Part shown: in pieces, positions 7,872 to 16,154 of the stretch | How positions within the stretch are numbered: the first letter of the stretch is position 1 | Layout of the letters: every line of letters starts with the position of its first letter | Assembly: GCA_025057995.1 (NCBI GenBank) | Contig: JANXEW010000001.1 | Span: 186,001 to 250,000, forward strand | Length of the DNA stretch: 64,000 nucleotides | From: Thermofilaceae archaeon | Lineage (GTDB): Archaea > Thermoproteota > Thermoprotei > Thermofilales > Thermofilaceae | Direction of reading: 5' to 3' | Made by a program: the position numbers and the translations under genes | The notes under the pieces: model-generated | The model's database searches: none | Told to the model about the DNA's origin: nothing | Seen by the model: only the letters and a program-made list of their open reading frames with translations

Positions 7872-9635
7872 TTGTTCGTGAAGGGTAAAGCCAAAGAATC
7901 AATTATATCCGCTGCCTTACCAATTCTCGTAACCTTACTAGTTTCATCTACAGTGATTGCTGAGTTGTCTCCCCAATCTTACGTAGGAGTAGGGGGAGTG
8001 GTTGTAGATCGTGAAGTAAAACCTCTGGAAGGTGTCACAGTGGTCGTATATGACTCAAGTACGGCATTAGTAGGGAAAACCTCCACTGGAGTTAACGGAA
8101 TGTTCGCGGTTACTCTACCTTCGGGAACATATACGTTGAAACTTTCAAAAGCTGGATATATTGACAAGACAATCTCCTTTTCAATCAGTAAAACAAGTTT
8201 TTACACGGATTTGGGAACGATAACACTTGACTACAGTTTATCGATCTCGATGCCTTATTCTTCTGTAAGCGTTAACACTCTCTCGACAGCTTCTATACCA
8301 GTTACAATTTCAAACAAGGGAGGATTATCTGAAAATATTTCAGTGGAGCTGGAGACAGACTGCAACTTAGATTTAACTCTGTACTCGGGTAACTTGAAGG
8401 TTAGTGCACTGTCACTTAACCCAGGCGAGACCCAGACTTTAACTCTTAAGGTCAAAGTTCCATATAGGGAGAGTTCTTTATGTAATGTTATAATAAGATT
8501 CAAAGGTTCGATCATTCATGAAAGAAAACTGAATATTTTTGTCGAAAACAATCCTTTATCTCTCATTTCGGCACAGTTAACGTCTATTCAATCAGCTCCA
8601 GGCTCCGTCATGTACTTACCATTCAAGGTTGTCAACACTCTTTCAGAGGCTTTCAAAGCTCGAATCTACTTAGAGCTACCCAGCGAATGGAGTGGAGTAA
8701 TAAAAGACTCGAGCGGAAACATGGTCAGTGAAGTACAGCTTAACCCAGGTGAAAGCCTTCAATTGTTCCTAACCTTAGGCGTACCGCGTGACGCGTCACC
8801 CGGGTCTTACAATATAACACTAAGGCTAGAGGGTATAACCCCCTTCTTCGTCAATGATCTTCAGTTCAAGGTTTCTGTCTCAACTGGGAAACCTCTTGTA
8901 CGCTTGAGCACGGGGACTCCGCATGTTGACGCTTACGCCGGTAAAACAGCGAAGTATCAACTCACTTTAGTCAACCTAGGTGATGCTAGTTGCTTAGCTA
9001 ACGTGACTGTTTCCGGTCTACCTAAAGGTTACAACTGGGTTTTAACAGACGTTCAAGGCAATGCGTTATCTCAGATCTATTTACCAGCCGGGGGTAGCTC
9101 CACTTTAACCCTATCTGTAAGCGTACCCCCTTTAGTTGAACCTACGGTGATAAGCTTCAAAGTTAACGCAACGACAAGCTTCTCTCGAGATGAACTACCG
9201 TTGAGCTTAGGTGTTCTGGGTAGGTACGAGCTTAGCTTTGTAACTCAAAACTTCTACCTAGAGTTGACACCGGGATCAAGCGGCGTTTTCGAGATTCAAG
9301 TGCGAAACACTGGCTATAGCTCATTGACTAATGTTGCGTTAAGCTTGTTAAACACACCAAGTGGTTTTTCAGTAAATGTTGAACCAATTAACGTTCCTTT
9401 ACTGAAGCCCGGCGAGGTAGCTGCTTTCAATTTGAATATTGCGACCGAAGCAACGGTAGACACGGGAGACTACTACGTGACTTTTATGGTGAAAGCGGAT
9501 CAGCTTGACCCCATTCGCAGGGACTTGCACACATACTTGAAAACTTCTGGTAACATTGCATACGTACTTGCAGCCGTAATAGTCGTCCTAGTACTCCTAT
9601 TCCTAGTAAGCTACAGGCTTTTTGGTAGAAGGTGA
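7872..9635 (+). CDS. Secreted, membrane-anchored protein with NEW3-type Ig domains
   Basis: A 587-residue surface protein. An N-terminal signal/TM segment (about residues 11-30) is followed by a carboxypeptidase-regulatory-like Ig domain (GVVVDREVKPLEGVTVVVYDS, TSTGVNGMF, about 40-110). Then come four repeats of the NEW3 type (alpha-galactosidase-associated), each with an xNPGExxxLxLxxxVP-like line (for example LNPGETQTLTLKVKVP). A C-terminal TM helix (about 565-583) ends in a short basic tail, so the chain faces outward. It starts at TTG 7872 or GTG 7878, both leaderless candidates. It ends 6 bases before an ABC ATPase, suggesting that it is the exporter's extracellular partner. Confidence 0.78.
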   Translation: MFVKGKAKESIISAALPILVTLLVSSTVIAELSPQSYVGVGGVVVDREVKPLEGVTVVVYDSSTALVGKTSTGVNGMFAVTLPSGTYTLKLSKAGYIDKTISFSISKTSFYTDLGTITLDYSLSISMPYSSVSVNTLSTASIPVTISNKGGLSENISVELETDCNLDLTLYSGNLKVSALSLNPGETQTLTLKVKVPYRESSLCNVIIRFKGSIIHERKLNIFVENNPLSLISAQLTSIQSAPGSVMYLPFKVVNTLSEAFKARIYLELPSEWSGVIKDSSGNMVSEVQLNPGESLQLFLTLGVPRDASPGSYNITLRLEGITPFFVNDLQFKVSVSTGKPLVRLSTGTPHVDAYAGKTAKYQLTLVNLGDASCLANVTVSGLPKGYNWVLTDVQGNALSQIYLPAGGSSTLTLSVSVPPLVEPTVISFKVNATTSFSRDELPLSLGVLGRYELSFVTQNFYLELTPGSSGVFEIQVRNTGYSSLTNVALSLLNTPSGFSVNVEPINVPLLKPGEVAAFNLNIATEATVDTGDYYVTFMVKADQLDPIRRDLHTYLKTSGNIAYVLAAVIVVLVLLFLVSYRLFGRR

Positions 9636-9641
9636 TTACCG

Positions 9642-10586
9642 ATGGGCGAGTACGTTATTGAAACACAGGATTTAGTTAAAGTGTACAAAGATAGAAGCGG
9701 CGTTGTCAAAGCTCTTGACGGCGTTTCACTGAAGGTTCCTAAAGCGGTTTTATTTGGTCTTTTCGGACCTAACGGCAGCGGTAAGACAACGTTGATCTCC
9801 ATACTTGTAGGTCTCCAATTACCGACTAGCGGTTCAGCGCAGGTCCTAGGCTTTGACTGTGTGAGAGAGTCGATAGAGGTCAGGAAACGCGTAGGTCTTC
9901 TGCCTGAAAACTACGGTTTCTACGAGTCTATGACAGCATATGAGAACTTAGAGTACTTGGGTAAACTCGATGGGATACCTGTTCAAGAATTAAAGCGGAG
10001 GATACCCGAGGTTCTCGAGTTAGTAGGGTTAAAGGAATGGATAAACTCAAAAGTAAAAAGTTTTTCAAGAGGTATGACTCAGAGGCTTGCTCTCGCTCAA
10101 GCTCTTCTCAAAGACCCGGAGATCCTACTCTTGGACGAACCCACGCTTGGACTAGATCCTCAGGGTTCAACCATGTTCAGGAAACTTATGGAAGAGTTTG
10201 TTAAATCAGGTAAATCTGTATTGATTTCAACTCACCTTCTACATGAACTAGGCTATATCTGTACTCAAGCTGCTTTTTTACGTAAAGGGAAACTCGTTGC
10301 CCAAGGTAGTATAGAGGAGCTTGCAAAGGTGTACAGCAAGGAGAAAGGCTACAGCTATGAGTTGCTTGTAGCAGAAGATGTTGAGCTCTTAGTGAAAGAG
10401 TTGATGAAGCTGGAAGGCGTCATACACGTCAGTTTTGAGAACGATAAAGTTAGAGTCAGAGCCAGCGAAGACATAAGCGACGAGCTGGCATCCTTGGTTG
10501 GTAAGTTTAGGGTAAAGGCTATGGTACCTATTTCACCGACGTGGGACGAGCTTTACCAGTTCTACCAGGGAGGTGGTTGGGAATGA
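9642..10586 (+). CDS. ABC transporter ATP-binding protein
   Basis: A 314-residue ABC ATPase. Walker A is GPNGSGKTT (about residues 43-51), the signature is SFSRGMTQRLALAQ, Walker B is ILLLDEPTLGLDP, and the switch histidine lies in ISTHLLHE. The C-terminal extension of about 90 residues is typical of the DrrA/CcmA-type exporters. The ATG follows GGTGATTACCG. The stop overlaps the next start by the ATGA arrangement, so ATPase and permease are translationally coupled and form one exporter with the NEW3 protein upstream. Confidence 0.9.
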   Translation: MGEYVIETQDLVKVYKDRSGVVKALDGVSLKVPKAVLFGLFGPNGSGKTTLISILVGLQLPTSGSAQVLGFDCVRESIEVRKRVGLLPENYGFYESMTAYENLEYLGKLDGIPVQELKRRIPEVLELVGLKEWINSKVKSFSRGMTQRLALAQALLKDPEILLLDEPTLGLDPQGSTMFRKLMEEFVKSGKSVLISTHLLHELGYICTQAAFLRKGKLVAQGSIEELAKVYSKEKGYSYELLVAEDVELLVKELMKLEGVIHVSFENDKVRVRASEDISDELASLVGKFRVKAMVPISPTWDELYQFYQGGGWE

Positions 10587-11515
10587 TAGAGAAAGTTCTA
10601 ATCATAACTAAAAAGGAAATCTTGGAGAACATTAAAAGTGTTAAGTACTGGGCTATCGTTGGACTATTTGTACTCCTATACCTGTCCTCAACTTATGCCA
10701 TCGGTTTCGCGCTAAGGGGTCTAGGTCAACAGGGGATTCAAAGGAGAGAGAGGGTCGTGTTGACTCTTTCGTCACAAGTTGCCAACACAATGAGTTACAT
10801 TGCGCCGTTGATCGGAATAGCCCTAGGCTTCGGAGCTGTTGCCGCAGAACGTGACAAGGGTACGATTAGACTCGTTCTAGCTAGACCCATCTACAGAGAT
10901 GCTCTTATCAATGGAAAGGTTATTGCAGCATTTATTCTCATCGTTCTAGCCGTGCTTGCTTCCACTCTCATAGCCGTACCGCTAGCTATATCTGTTCAAG
11001 GAGTCAACGTGACTTTAGATGACTTCACTAGGTTAGTTTTTGTTACAGTTCCAGCATCCCTGCTAGCGTTAGCCTACTACACCATGGCGCTATTCGTGTC
11101 CGTTAACGCCGGGCGCTCCAGCCAAGCATTAGTAGTAAGCCTTAGTATGTGGATTTTCTTTTCGTTCATACTGCCTATAATCTCCTCTTTCATAGCCTTT
11201 CAAATCCTTGGACCTCCACCAGCGATGCCGTTTAACGCTACAAGACCCTTCCAGCCTGGGCAAGGTTCACGCCAGTTTGCTGAATACTACGGAAAGTATA
11301 GTCAGATCGTAAACACGATACAGATAATGTCACCTAACGCGCGTTACACTTCACTAATTAACGCCCTATTCGCTCTAAGACAGAGTGGGTCATATGAGAC
11401 TCTCACATCATCCTTGGGTGCACGCTGGCTTGACGTAGTAGTTCTCTTGTTCTACATAGCTGCGTTCGCGATACCCTCCTATGTGCTGTTTTTGCGGAGG
11501 CAGGAGACAAGATAG
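10583..11515 (+). CDS. ABC-2 type permease
   Basis: A 310-residue membrane subunit of the ABC-2/NosY class. Six hydrophobic helices are visible: one near the N-terminus (YWAIVGLFVLLYLSS), a large extracytoplasmic loop, a cluster of four, and a C-terminal helix ending LFLRRQETR. The motif AAERDKGTIRLVLARPIYR is the conserved cytoplasmic coupling region of this family. The ATG at 10583 overlaps the ATPase stop (ATGA) and has AGGGAGGTGG just upstream, so it is chosen over an earlier in-frame start. The substrate is unknown. Confidence 0.88.
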   Translation: MIEKVLIITKKEILENIKSVKYWAIVGLFVLLYLSSTYAIGFALRGLGQQGIQRRERVVLTLSSQVANTMSYIAPLIGIALGFGAVAAERDKGTIRLVLARPIYRDALINGKVIAAFILIVLAVLASTLIAVPLAISVQGVNVTLDDFTRLVFVTVPASLLALAYYTMALFVSVNAGRSSQALVVSLSMWIFFSFILPIISSFIAFQILGPPPAMPFNATRPFQPGQGSRQFAEYYGKYSQIVNTIQIMSPNARYTSLINALFALRQSGSYETLTSSLGARWLDVVVLLFYIAAFAIPSYVLFLRRQETR

Positions 11516-11550
11516 TTTTTCTGGTCTGTAAAGTCTTTCACTTCAAAGCA

Positions 11551-11561
11551 ACATTTATATA
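11551..11561 (+). promoter_or_regulatory. TATA box of the superoxide reductase gene
   Basis: ACATTTATATA lies centred about 24-25 bases before the ATG at 11581, with no Shine-Dalgarno between. This is the spacing expected for an archaeal TATA box of a leaderless gene. Confidence 0.6.
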
Positions 11562-11580
11562 TGACAATGGTATAAGCTTC

Positions 11581-11958
11581 ATGATAGGCATGGAAATGTT
11601 TAGAACCGAAGATTGGAAAAAAGAGAAACATGTTCCCGTGATAGAAATTTTGGATCGAAAGGATAATATTCTCACCGTAAAAGTCACAGTCGGTAAAGAG
11701 ATTCCTCACCCTAATACGACTGAACATCACATAAGGTACATTGAACTCTTCTTCTGGCCTGAAGGAGAACCATATCCTTTCCATATCGGTAGATCGGAGT
11801 TCAACGCTCACGGAGAGTCTGTGAAAGGTCCAAACACTAGCACCGTCTACACCGAGCCCATAGCCTACTTCGTGTTTAAAACCGAGAAACGTGGCAAACT
11901 CGTAGCCTTTTCGTACTGTAATATACACGGCCTCTGGAAGAGCGAATCATCTATATGA
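11581..11958 (+). CDS. Superoxide reductase (neelaredoxin type, 1Fe)
   Basis: A 125-residue one-iron superoxide reductase, reducing superoxide to peroxide in the cytoplasm without making oxygen. All ligands of the mononuclear iron site are visible: the E15-K16-H17 loop (distal glutamate, lysine and first histidine), H43 and H49 in the HPNTTEHH stretch, and C113 and H116 in YCNIHGLW. It lacks the N-terminal rubredoxin-like iron domain of desulfoferrodoxin. The leaderless start at 11581 is supported by its TATA box; an internal ATG at 11590 is possible. It implies an anaerobic or microaerophilic host exposed to oxygen stress. Confidence 0.95.
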   Translation: MIGMEMFRTEDWKKEKHVPVIEILDRKDNILTVKVTVGKEIPHPNTTEHHIRYIELFFWPEGEPYPFHIGRSEFNAHGESVKGPNTSTVYTEPIAYFVFKTEKRGKLVAFSYCNIHGLWKSESSI

Positions 11959-12059
11959 AATTTTTATTTTAAAATCATAATTTTCTTAATTTTTCCTACT
12001 AACAAAGTTTCATTTACGATGAAAAGAAATTTAAACAACTTATGGATTGAAAGGAAAAT

Positions 12060-12782
12060 ATGCTAGCTGTAGAAGTCAGGGAGCTTGTCAAGGATTTTGG
12101 TGACTTCCGAGCTTTACGTGGAGTAAGCTTTAACGTGGAGGAAGGTGAGGTTTTCGGATTGGTGGGACCTAACGGCGCTGGGAAAACTACGACGTTTCGG
12201 ATAATTGTCGGTTTATTGCCCCCGACTTCTGGGGATGTAAAAGTCTTCGGGATGCGGCCCGGAGACATTAAGGTGAAGAAGTTAGTTACGTACCTTCCCG
12301 AGGATGCTGGAGCTTACAGGAATATTACCGGCTACGAGTACTTGGACATGGTCGCTCGACTGTATTCTAGTAAGGGAAAAGAGATGGAAGAGACTTTGGA
12401 GCTGGGTCTCAAGATAGCCGGTCTAGGCGATAAGATAAACGAAAAAATGAAGAATTATAGCAAAGGGATGAAAAGAAGGATTCAAGTCGCTCGCGCCTTA
12501 ATGGTTAAGCCGAAGCTAGCTGTTCTCGATGAACCATCTGCTGGCTTGGACGTTATACAGGCGCGAGAGGTTCGCGAGCTTATTAAAAAGTACTCTAATG
12601 AGCTCGGTGCGACAGTCTTACTTTCAAGCCATAACATGCACGAGGTAGAGGAGATTTGTACTCGCGTAGCACTTCTTCATAAAGGGGTTGTCTTAAAGGA
12701 GGGTGTTATAAGAGAACTGTTAAGAGAGTACGGTTCGAGGAACCTAGAGGAGCTTTTCATAAGCTTAGTAAGAGGTGAGTGA
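12060..12782 (+). CDS. ABC transporter ATP-binding protein (second exporter)
   Basis: A 240-residue ABC ATPase with Walker A GPNGAGKTT (about residues 37-45), signature NYSKGMKRRIQVARAL (the usual SGG is here SKG), Walker B LAVLDEPSAGLDV, and the switch histidine in LSSHNMHE. It is smaller than the first exporter's ATPase and not a recent copy of it. The stop overlaps the permease start, GTGA. Upstream lies an A/T-rich stretch (11960-12059) that probably holds its promoter. Confidence 0.9.
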   Translation: MLAVEVRELVKDFGDFRALRGVSFNVEEGEVFGLVGPNGAGKTTTFRIIVGLLPPTSGDVKVFGMRPGDIKVKKLVTYLPEDAGAYRNITGYEYLDMVARLYSSKGKEMEETLELGLKIAGLGDKINEKMKNYSKGMKRRIQVARALMVKPKLAVLDEPSAGLDVIQAREVRELIKKYSNELGATVLLSSHNMHEVEEICTRVALLHKGVVLKEGVIRELLREYGSRNLEELFISLVRGE

Positions 12783-14125
12783 GTGTGAATTTTTCAATTG
12801 TAAAAACTTTAGTTTTTAAAGAAGTGAAGGACCTTCTAAGAGACCCTCGCATAATAATACCCTTCATCTTGTCCGCAGCTATAATGCCGGTAATAGGTTT
12901 CATGATTTTTTCAGCTATGCAGATAGCCGCAAGGCAAGTGATGGTTGAAGCTCGTACAATAGCCGTATTAGACTTAGATCGTTCAGCTACATCACTTGAG
13001 TTGGTAGAGTGGCTTTCGAGAAGTGGAGCTTACACCGTCAAGCTGTTGAACGTGAGCCTCGAAGCCAATTATAGCTTGTTGGTGAGAGAGGCTTTCAAAC
13101 TCGATGTTTCAACCCTAGTAATCATAGAAAGAGGGTTCGAGAAAGAACTGTTTTCAGAGAGTAGACCTAAGGTCCACATCATATCTCTCGTTAAAGAGTT
13201 CGGCATTTTCTCCGCTGCAAGCGGTGTGGCTATCGTTGGTACTTTAACGGATTTTGCAGCTAGAAAGCTGGTGGAAGGAAGAGGGTTAGACTACCAGCTT
13301 GTAAGAAATCCTTTGCGAGTTGAGGAGACAACATATATAGCTCCCAAGGAGATCTTCCTAGAAGATCCGTCTCTGCTCGTGGCTGCTTCAATGGCTTCTT
13401 TGCTTATACCGTTGATCCTCGTTTCTGTGGCGCTAGTCGTCATGCAAATGGCTGCTACTTCCATGGCCGTGGAGAACGAGGAACGGACTCTTGAAACCCT
13501 CCTTACGCTGCCGGTGAGCAACTACGAGGTTTTATTATCGAAGCTCTTCGGGATGTTCGTAGTCTCAATGATAGGAACTGTATTCGAGGTAGCTGGCATG
13601 GCTGTGTATTTCCTCCTGCTCATGCAACTACCCACGCAACTTGCGCAAACGCCCAGTCAGACGAGCTCAGCTTTTCAGCTGCCGTTGTTTGTAAACCCGT
13701 CGGATCTAGTATACATAACTCTCAGCCTTCTACTAGCGCTCTTTTTCGCAGCGGCCTTGGGTCTCGTCGTAGGTGCGCTGAGCAGGGACGTGCGTATCGC
13801 GAACACCATAATTGGTCCTCTCTCCATGCTTTTCTACCTACCGAGCATGTTCATAGTCTTTGTGCCGTCAAAAGCTCTAGGGGATTTAGGCACACTTCTT
13901 CTCTATACGATGCCGGTGACCCAGCCGGTAATTGCGGCTAAGGATGCCGTCGGGGCTCGGCTACCTTTAGAGATGCCCATGTACTTGATCCTGTCGCTCG
14001 TTATTTCGCTTCTGACGGTATACGCGACATCTAAACTGTTTTCACTAGAGGTTCTGTCTTCACTTCAGTACAAACTTTCGACTTTCATCCACAGGAGAGG
14101 GAGGCGGAGTGGTGAAAGAGGCTGA
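12779..14125 (+). CDS. ABC-2 family permease with large extracytoplasmic domain
   Basis: A 448-residue permease of the NatB/ABC-2 class: TM1 near residues 27-47, an extracytoplasmic domain of about 150 residues, then five or six helices (about 205-235, 255-285, 315-345, 353-375, 400-425). The motif VENEERTLETLLTLPVSNYEVLLSKL is the conserved coupling helix. Two starts are possible: GTG 12779 (overlapping the ATPase stop) or GTG 12785, which has the better distance from GAGGTGA. The end overlaps the ferritin-like gene by 17 bases, so iron handling and this exporter may share a transcript. Confidence 0.87.
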   Translation: MSVNFSIVKTLVFKEVKDLLRDPRIIIPFILSAAIMPVIGFMIFSAMQIAARQVMVEARTIAVLDLDRSATSLELVEWLSRSGAYTVKLLNVSLEANYSLLVREAFKLDVSTLVIIERGFEKELFSESRPKVHIISLVKEFGIFSAASGVAIVGTLTDFAARKLVEGRGLDYQLVRNPLRVEETTYIAPKEIFLEDPSLLVAASMASLLIPLILVSVALVVMQMAATSMAVENEERTLETLLTLPVSNYEVLLSKLFGMFVVSMIGTVFEVAGMAVYFLLLMQLPTQLAQTPSQTSSAFQLPLFVNPSDLVYITLSLLLALFFAAALGLVVGALSRDVRIANTIIGPLSMLFYLPSMFIVFVPSKALGDLGTLLLYTMPVTQPVIAAKDAVGARLPLEMPMYLILSLVISLLTVYATSKLFSLEVLSSLQYKLSTFIHRRGRRSGERG

Positions 14126-14987
14126 GTTTAGAAGGTATGCGCTAGACGAGCTCTTCGACCATAGGCTTTACTCTAAACTTGTTGAGGTGGAAAGAAAAGG
14201 AGAGAACTTGAAGCTTTTAGAAGAGTTAACGCGGGAAGAACATTCCCACTACCTGTTTTGGCGAGAGCTGGGCGGCGACGTAAGCTGGGGAGTCAAGGAG
14301 GATATTAAGTTGGCTCTCTATCTTATCCTAGCTAGGCTTTTTGGGAAGACTTTCGTCATAAAGTACTTGGAGGGTCATGAGGTTAACACCGTAAAGAAGT
14401 ACGAGCGTGTAATGGAGTTTATTGACGAGAACAGGAGAGCTAGATTGCGCGAGATAATAGAAGATGAAAGACGTCACGAGCTTGAACTTGCGAGCATGCT
14501 TGATGAACTAATAGTCAAACAGCTTGGGTCTATAGCCTTAGGGGTGAGTGATGCGATTATAGAGTTGACAGGGGTCTTAGCTGGATTCGCTGGTTACTCA
14601 GGCGCTCCTTTACAGATCGCGGCCGCAGGGTTGATCGTCGGAGTTAGTGCGGCCATGTCCATGTCTGCTGCGGCTTACGCTCAAGCAAAACATGAGAAAG
14701 GTAAAAGCCCGGCGGCTACTTCTGCCTTCACCGGGATCTTCTATATGTTGACGGTACTTGTTTTAATTACCCCGTTATTGATAGGGTTAGAAGTTAAAAG
14801 TGCCCTTTTCCTTTCCATTGTCTTCGCTTTGGTATTTCTAGCCGCTTTCACTTTCTTTAGCAGTGTTATCACAGGTAGACGATTCATCAGCGAGTACTTA
14901 GAGAACTCCTCACTGATAATGTCTGTGGCACTCGCTAGCTACGTTTTCGGCCATCTTGTGAAAGGGTTGGTAGATCACCTTCCTTGA
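14109..14987 (+). CDS. Ferritin-like/VIT1-CCC1 fusion, membrane iron protein
   Basis: A 292-residue fusion. Residues 1-145 form a rubrerythrin-like four-helix bundle with diiron-type motifs (EELTREEHSHY and IEDERRHELE). Residues 150-292 form the VIT1/CCC1 membrane domain with about five helices (ISDAIIELTGVLAGFAG-like start, then PLLIGLEVKSALFLSIVFAL). Such proteins oxidise or sense ferrous iron at the bundle and move iron or manganese across the membrane, as in MbfA. Start GTG 14109 or GTG 14112. Close to superoxide reductase, it fits a metal and oxygen defence theme. The direction of transport is not evident. Confidence 0.85.
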   Translation: MVKEAEFRRYALDELFDHRLYSKLVEVERKGENLKLLEELTREEHSHYLFWRELGGDVSWGVKEDIKLALYLILARLFGKTFVIKYLEGHEVNTVKKYERVMEFIDENRRARLREIIEDERRHELELASMLDELIVKQLGSIALGVSDAIIELTGVLAGFAGYSGAPLQIAAAGLIVGVSAAMSMSAAAYAQAKHEKGKSPAATSAFTGIFYMLTVLVLITPLLIGLEVKSALFLSIVFALVFLAAFTFFSSVITGRRFISEYLENSSLIMSVALASYVFGHLVKGLVDHLP

Positions 14988-15361
14988 AACTGGTACAGAG
15001 AACGCTTGAGTTCAACCCATCTTCGAGATAGGATTACGCTTGCAACATGAGTGCATACAGACTTTTCCCTACTAGAACCGAAGAGCCTATTATGACAGTC
15101 GCAGCGGTACTTTCCTCCACGTACTAGCCATACGTTGTAAAGCCCGTAGTAGTCCCCTTGGAGCCCTGGAACGATCCAGTGTTTTTCACCTACTTGCTTA
15201 ACTCCTATAATAGCTCTAGCTGTGGTCTTCAAGAACCAGGATTCTGGTTTCGAAAAAGAGACTTTAAGCTCTAAGAGAGCAGCGTAAAGCTCGTCGTACT
15301 CTGCCGGCGGCTGCCCTTTAACAATCCTTCTAGCTATACTGAGTGCCGTTGCGCTGTCCAT
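14975..15361 (-). CDS. SWIM zinc-finger protein
   Basis: A 128-residue protein whose C-terminal half has the SWIM pattern CxCx(n)CxH: C-D-C-H, then a spacer with NRLFGSSREKSV, then C-T-H-V. SWIM domains bind DNA or mediate protein contacts; archaeal stand-alone SWIM proteins are linked to Sws1-type recombination partners, but no such partner is adjacent. It converges on the VIT1 gene with a 13-base overlap. The N-terminal half is helical with no recognised motif. Confidence 0.75.
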   Translation of the reverse strand: MDSATALSIARRIVKGQPPAEYDELYAALLELKVSFSKPESWFLKTTARAIIGVKQVGEKHWIVPGLQGDYYGLYNVWLVRGGKYRCDCHNRLFGSSREKSVCTHVASVILSRRWVELKRSLYQFQGR

Positions 15362-15545
15362 CTAAGCAAGATGGAATCACGGTTGTATAAGCCTTTTTAT
15401 GGCGGCTTGGGGGAATAGACGAGCCATCGCAGTTTATAACCAAGTCATGCGCGTTTCACAAGGAGAGCGCACTTTAATTAAATTTAATTGAAAACCAAGA
15501 AGGTTTAAAGCATGTAAAAACAGGGGCTTTTGGCAGGGGGGTCAG

Positions 15546-16154
15546 GTGTCATTCCTTGAGTCACTCATAGATCTCGCGTCCTCAATACTCGGGCGTCTCG
15601 GAGTATTAGGTCTCTTCGCTCTCTCTGTGGCTGAGCTGCTCTTTGCACCGATACCGGGTGAAGTCGTCATGACTCTAGCTGGCTTCACCGCTAGACGCGG
15701 CTTAATGCACCTCATAGAAGCAGTCGTTGCGGGAACTCTAGGTAACTTGACGGGCGCCGTTATACAATATTACATCGGAGTTTCAGCCGCTAAGCCTTTG
15801 ATACTGAAGTTGGGCAGGTATTTCATGATTAAAGAGGCTGATTTAGAGAGAGCTGAAGAATTTTTCAGAAAAAGAGGAGCGGTAGCAGTTTTTACGGGTA
15901 GACTCATCCCCGGTTTACGCTCTGTGATTAGCTTCCCAGCGGGCATGGCTCGAATGAAGGCCCAGTATTTCGTCACAGCTACCCTTGCCGGCAGCCTCCC
16001 ATGGAACGCCCTTTTCGTTTACACCGGCTTTTTTCTCGGCGAGAACTGGAGAATAATACTCGCCTATTCGGAGCTTTTAGACGCGATCGGATTGTCCGTA
16101 ATCTTAACTCTAACCGGTTACTTAGTGTTTAAGTTGTGGCGGCGAGATAGATGA
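15546..16154 (+). CDS. DedA family membrane protein (SNARE-associated/VTT domain)
   Basis: A 202-residue polytopic protein of the DedA/VTT family, now implicated in undecaprenyl- or other phospholipid flipping. Family marks are the re-entrant region EVVMTLAGFTARRG, the central GNLTGAVIQYYIG segment and the diagnostic FTGRLIPGLRSVISFPAGMARM loop (about residues 116-137). It starts at a GTG preceded by GGGGGGTCAG. Its 3' end overlaps the glycosyltransferase gene on the other strand by 33 bases. The lipid carried is unknown. Confidence 0.88.
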   Translation: MSFLESLIDLASSILGRLGVLGLFALSVAELLFAPIPGEVVMTLAGFTARRGLMHLIEAVVAGTLGNLTGAVIQYYIGVSAAKPLILKLGRYFMIKEADLERAEEFFRKRGAVAVFTGRLIPGLRSVISFPAGMARMKAQYFVTATLAGSLPWNALFVYTGFFLGENWRIILAYSELLDAIGLSVILTLTGYLVFKLWRRDR

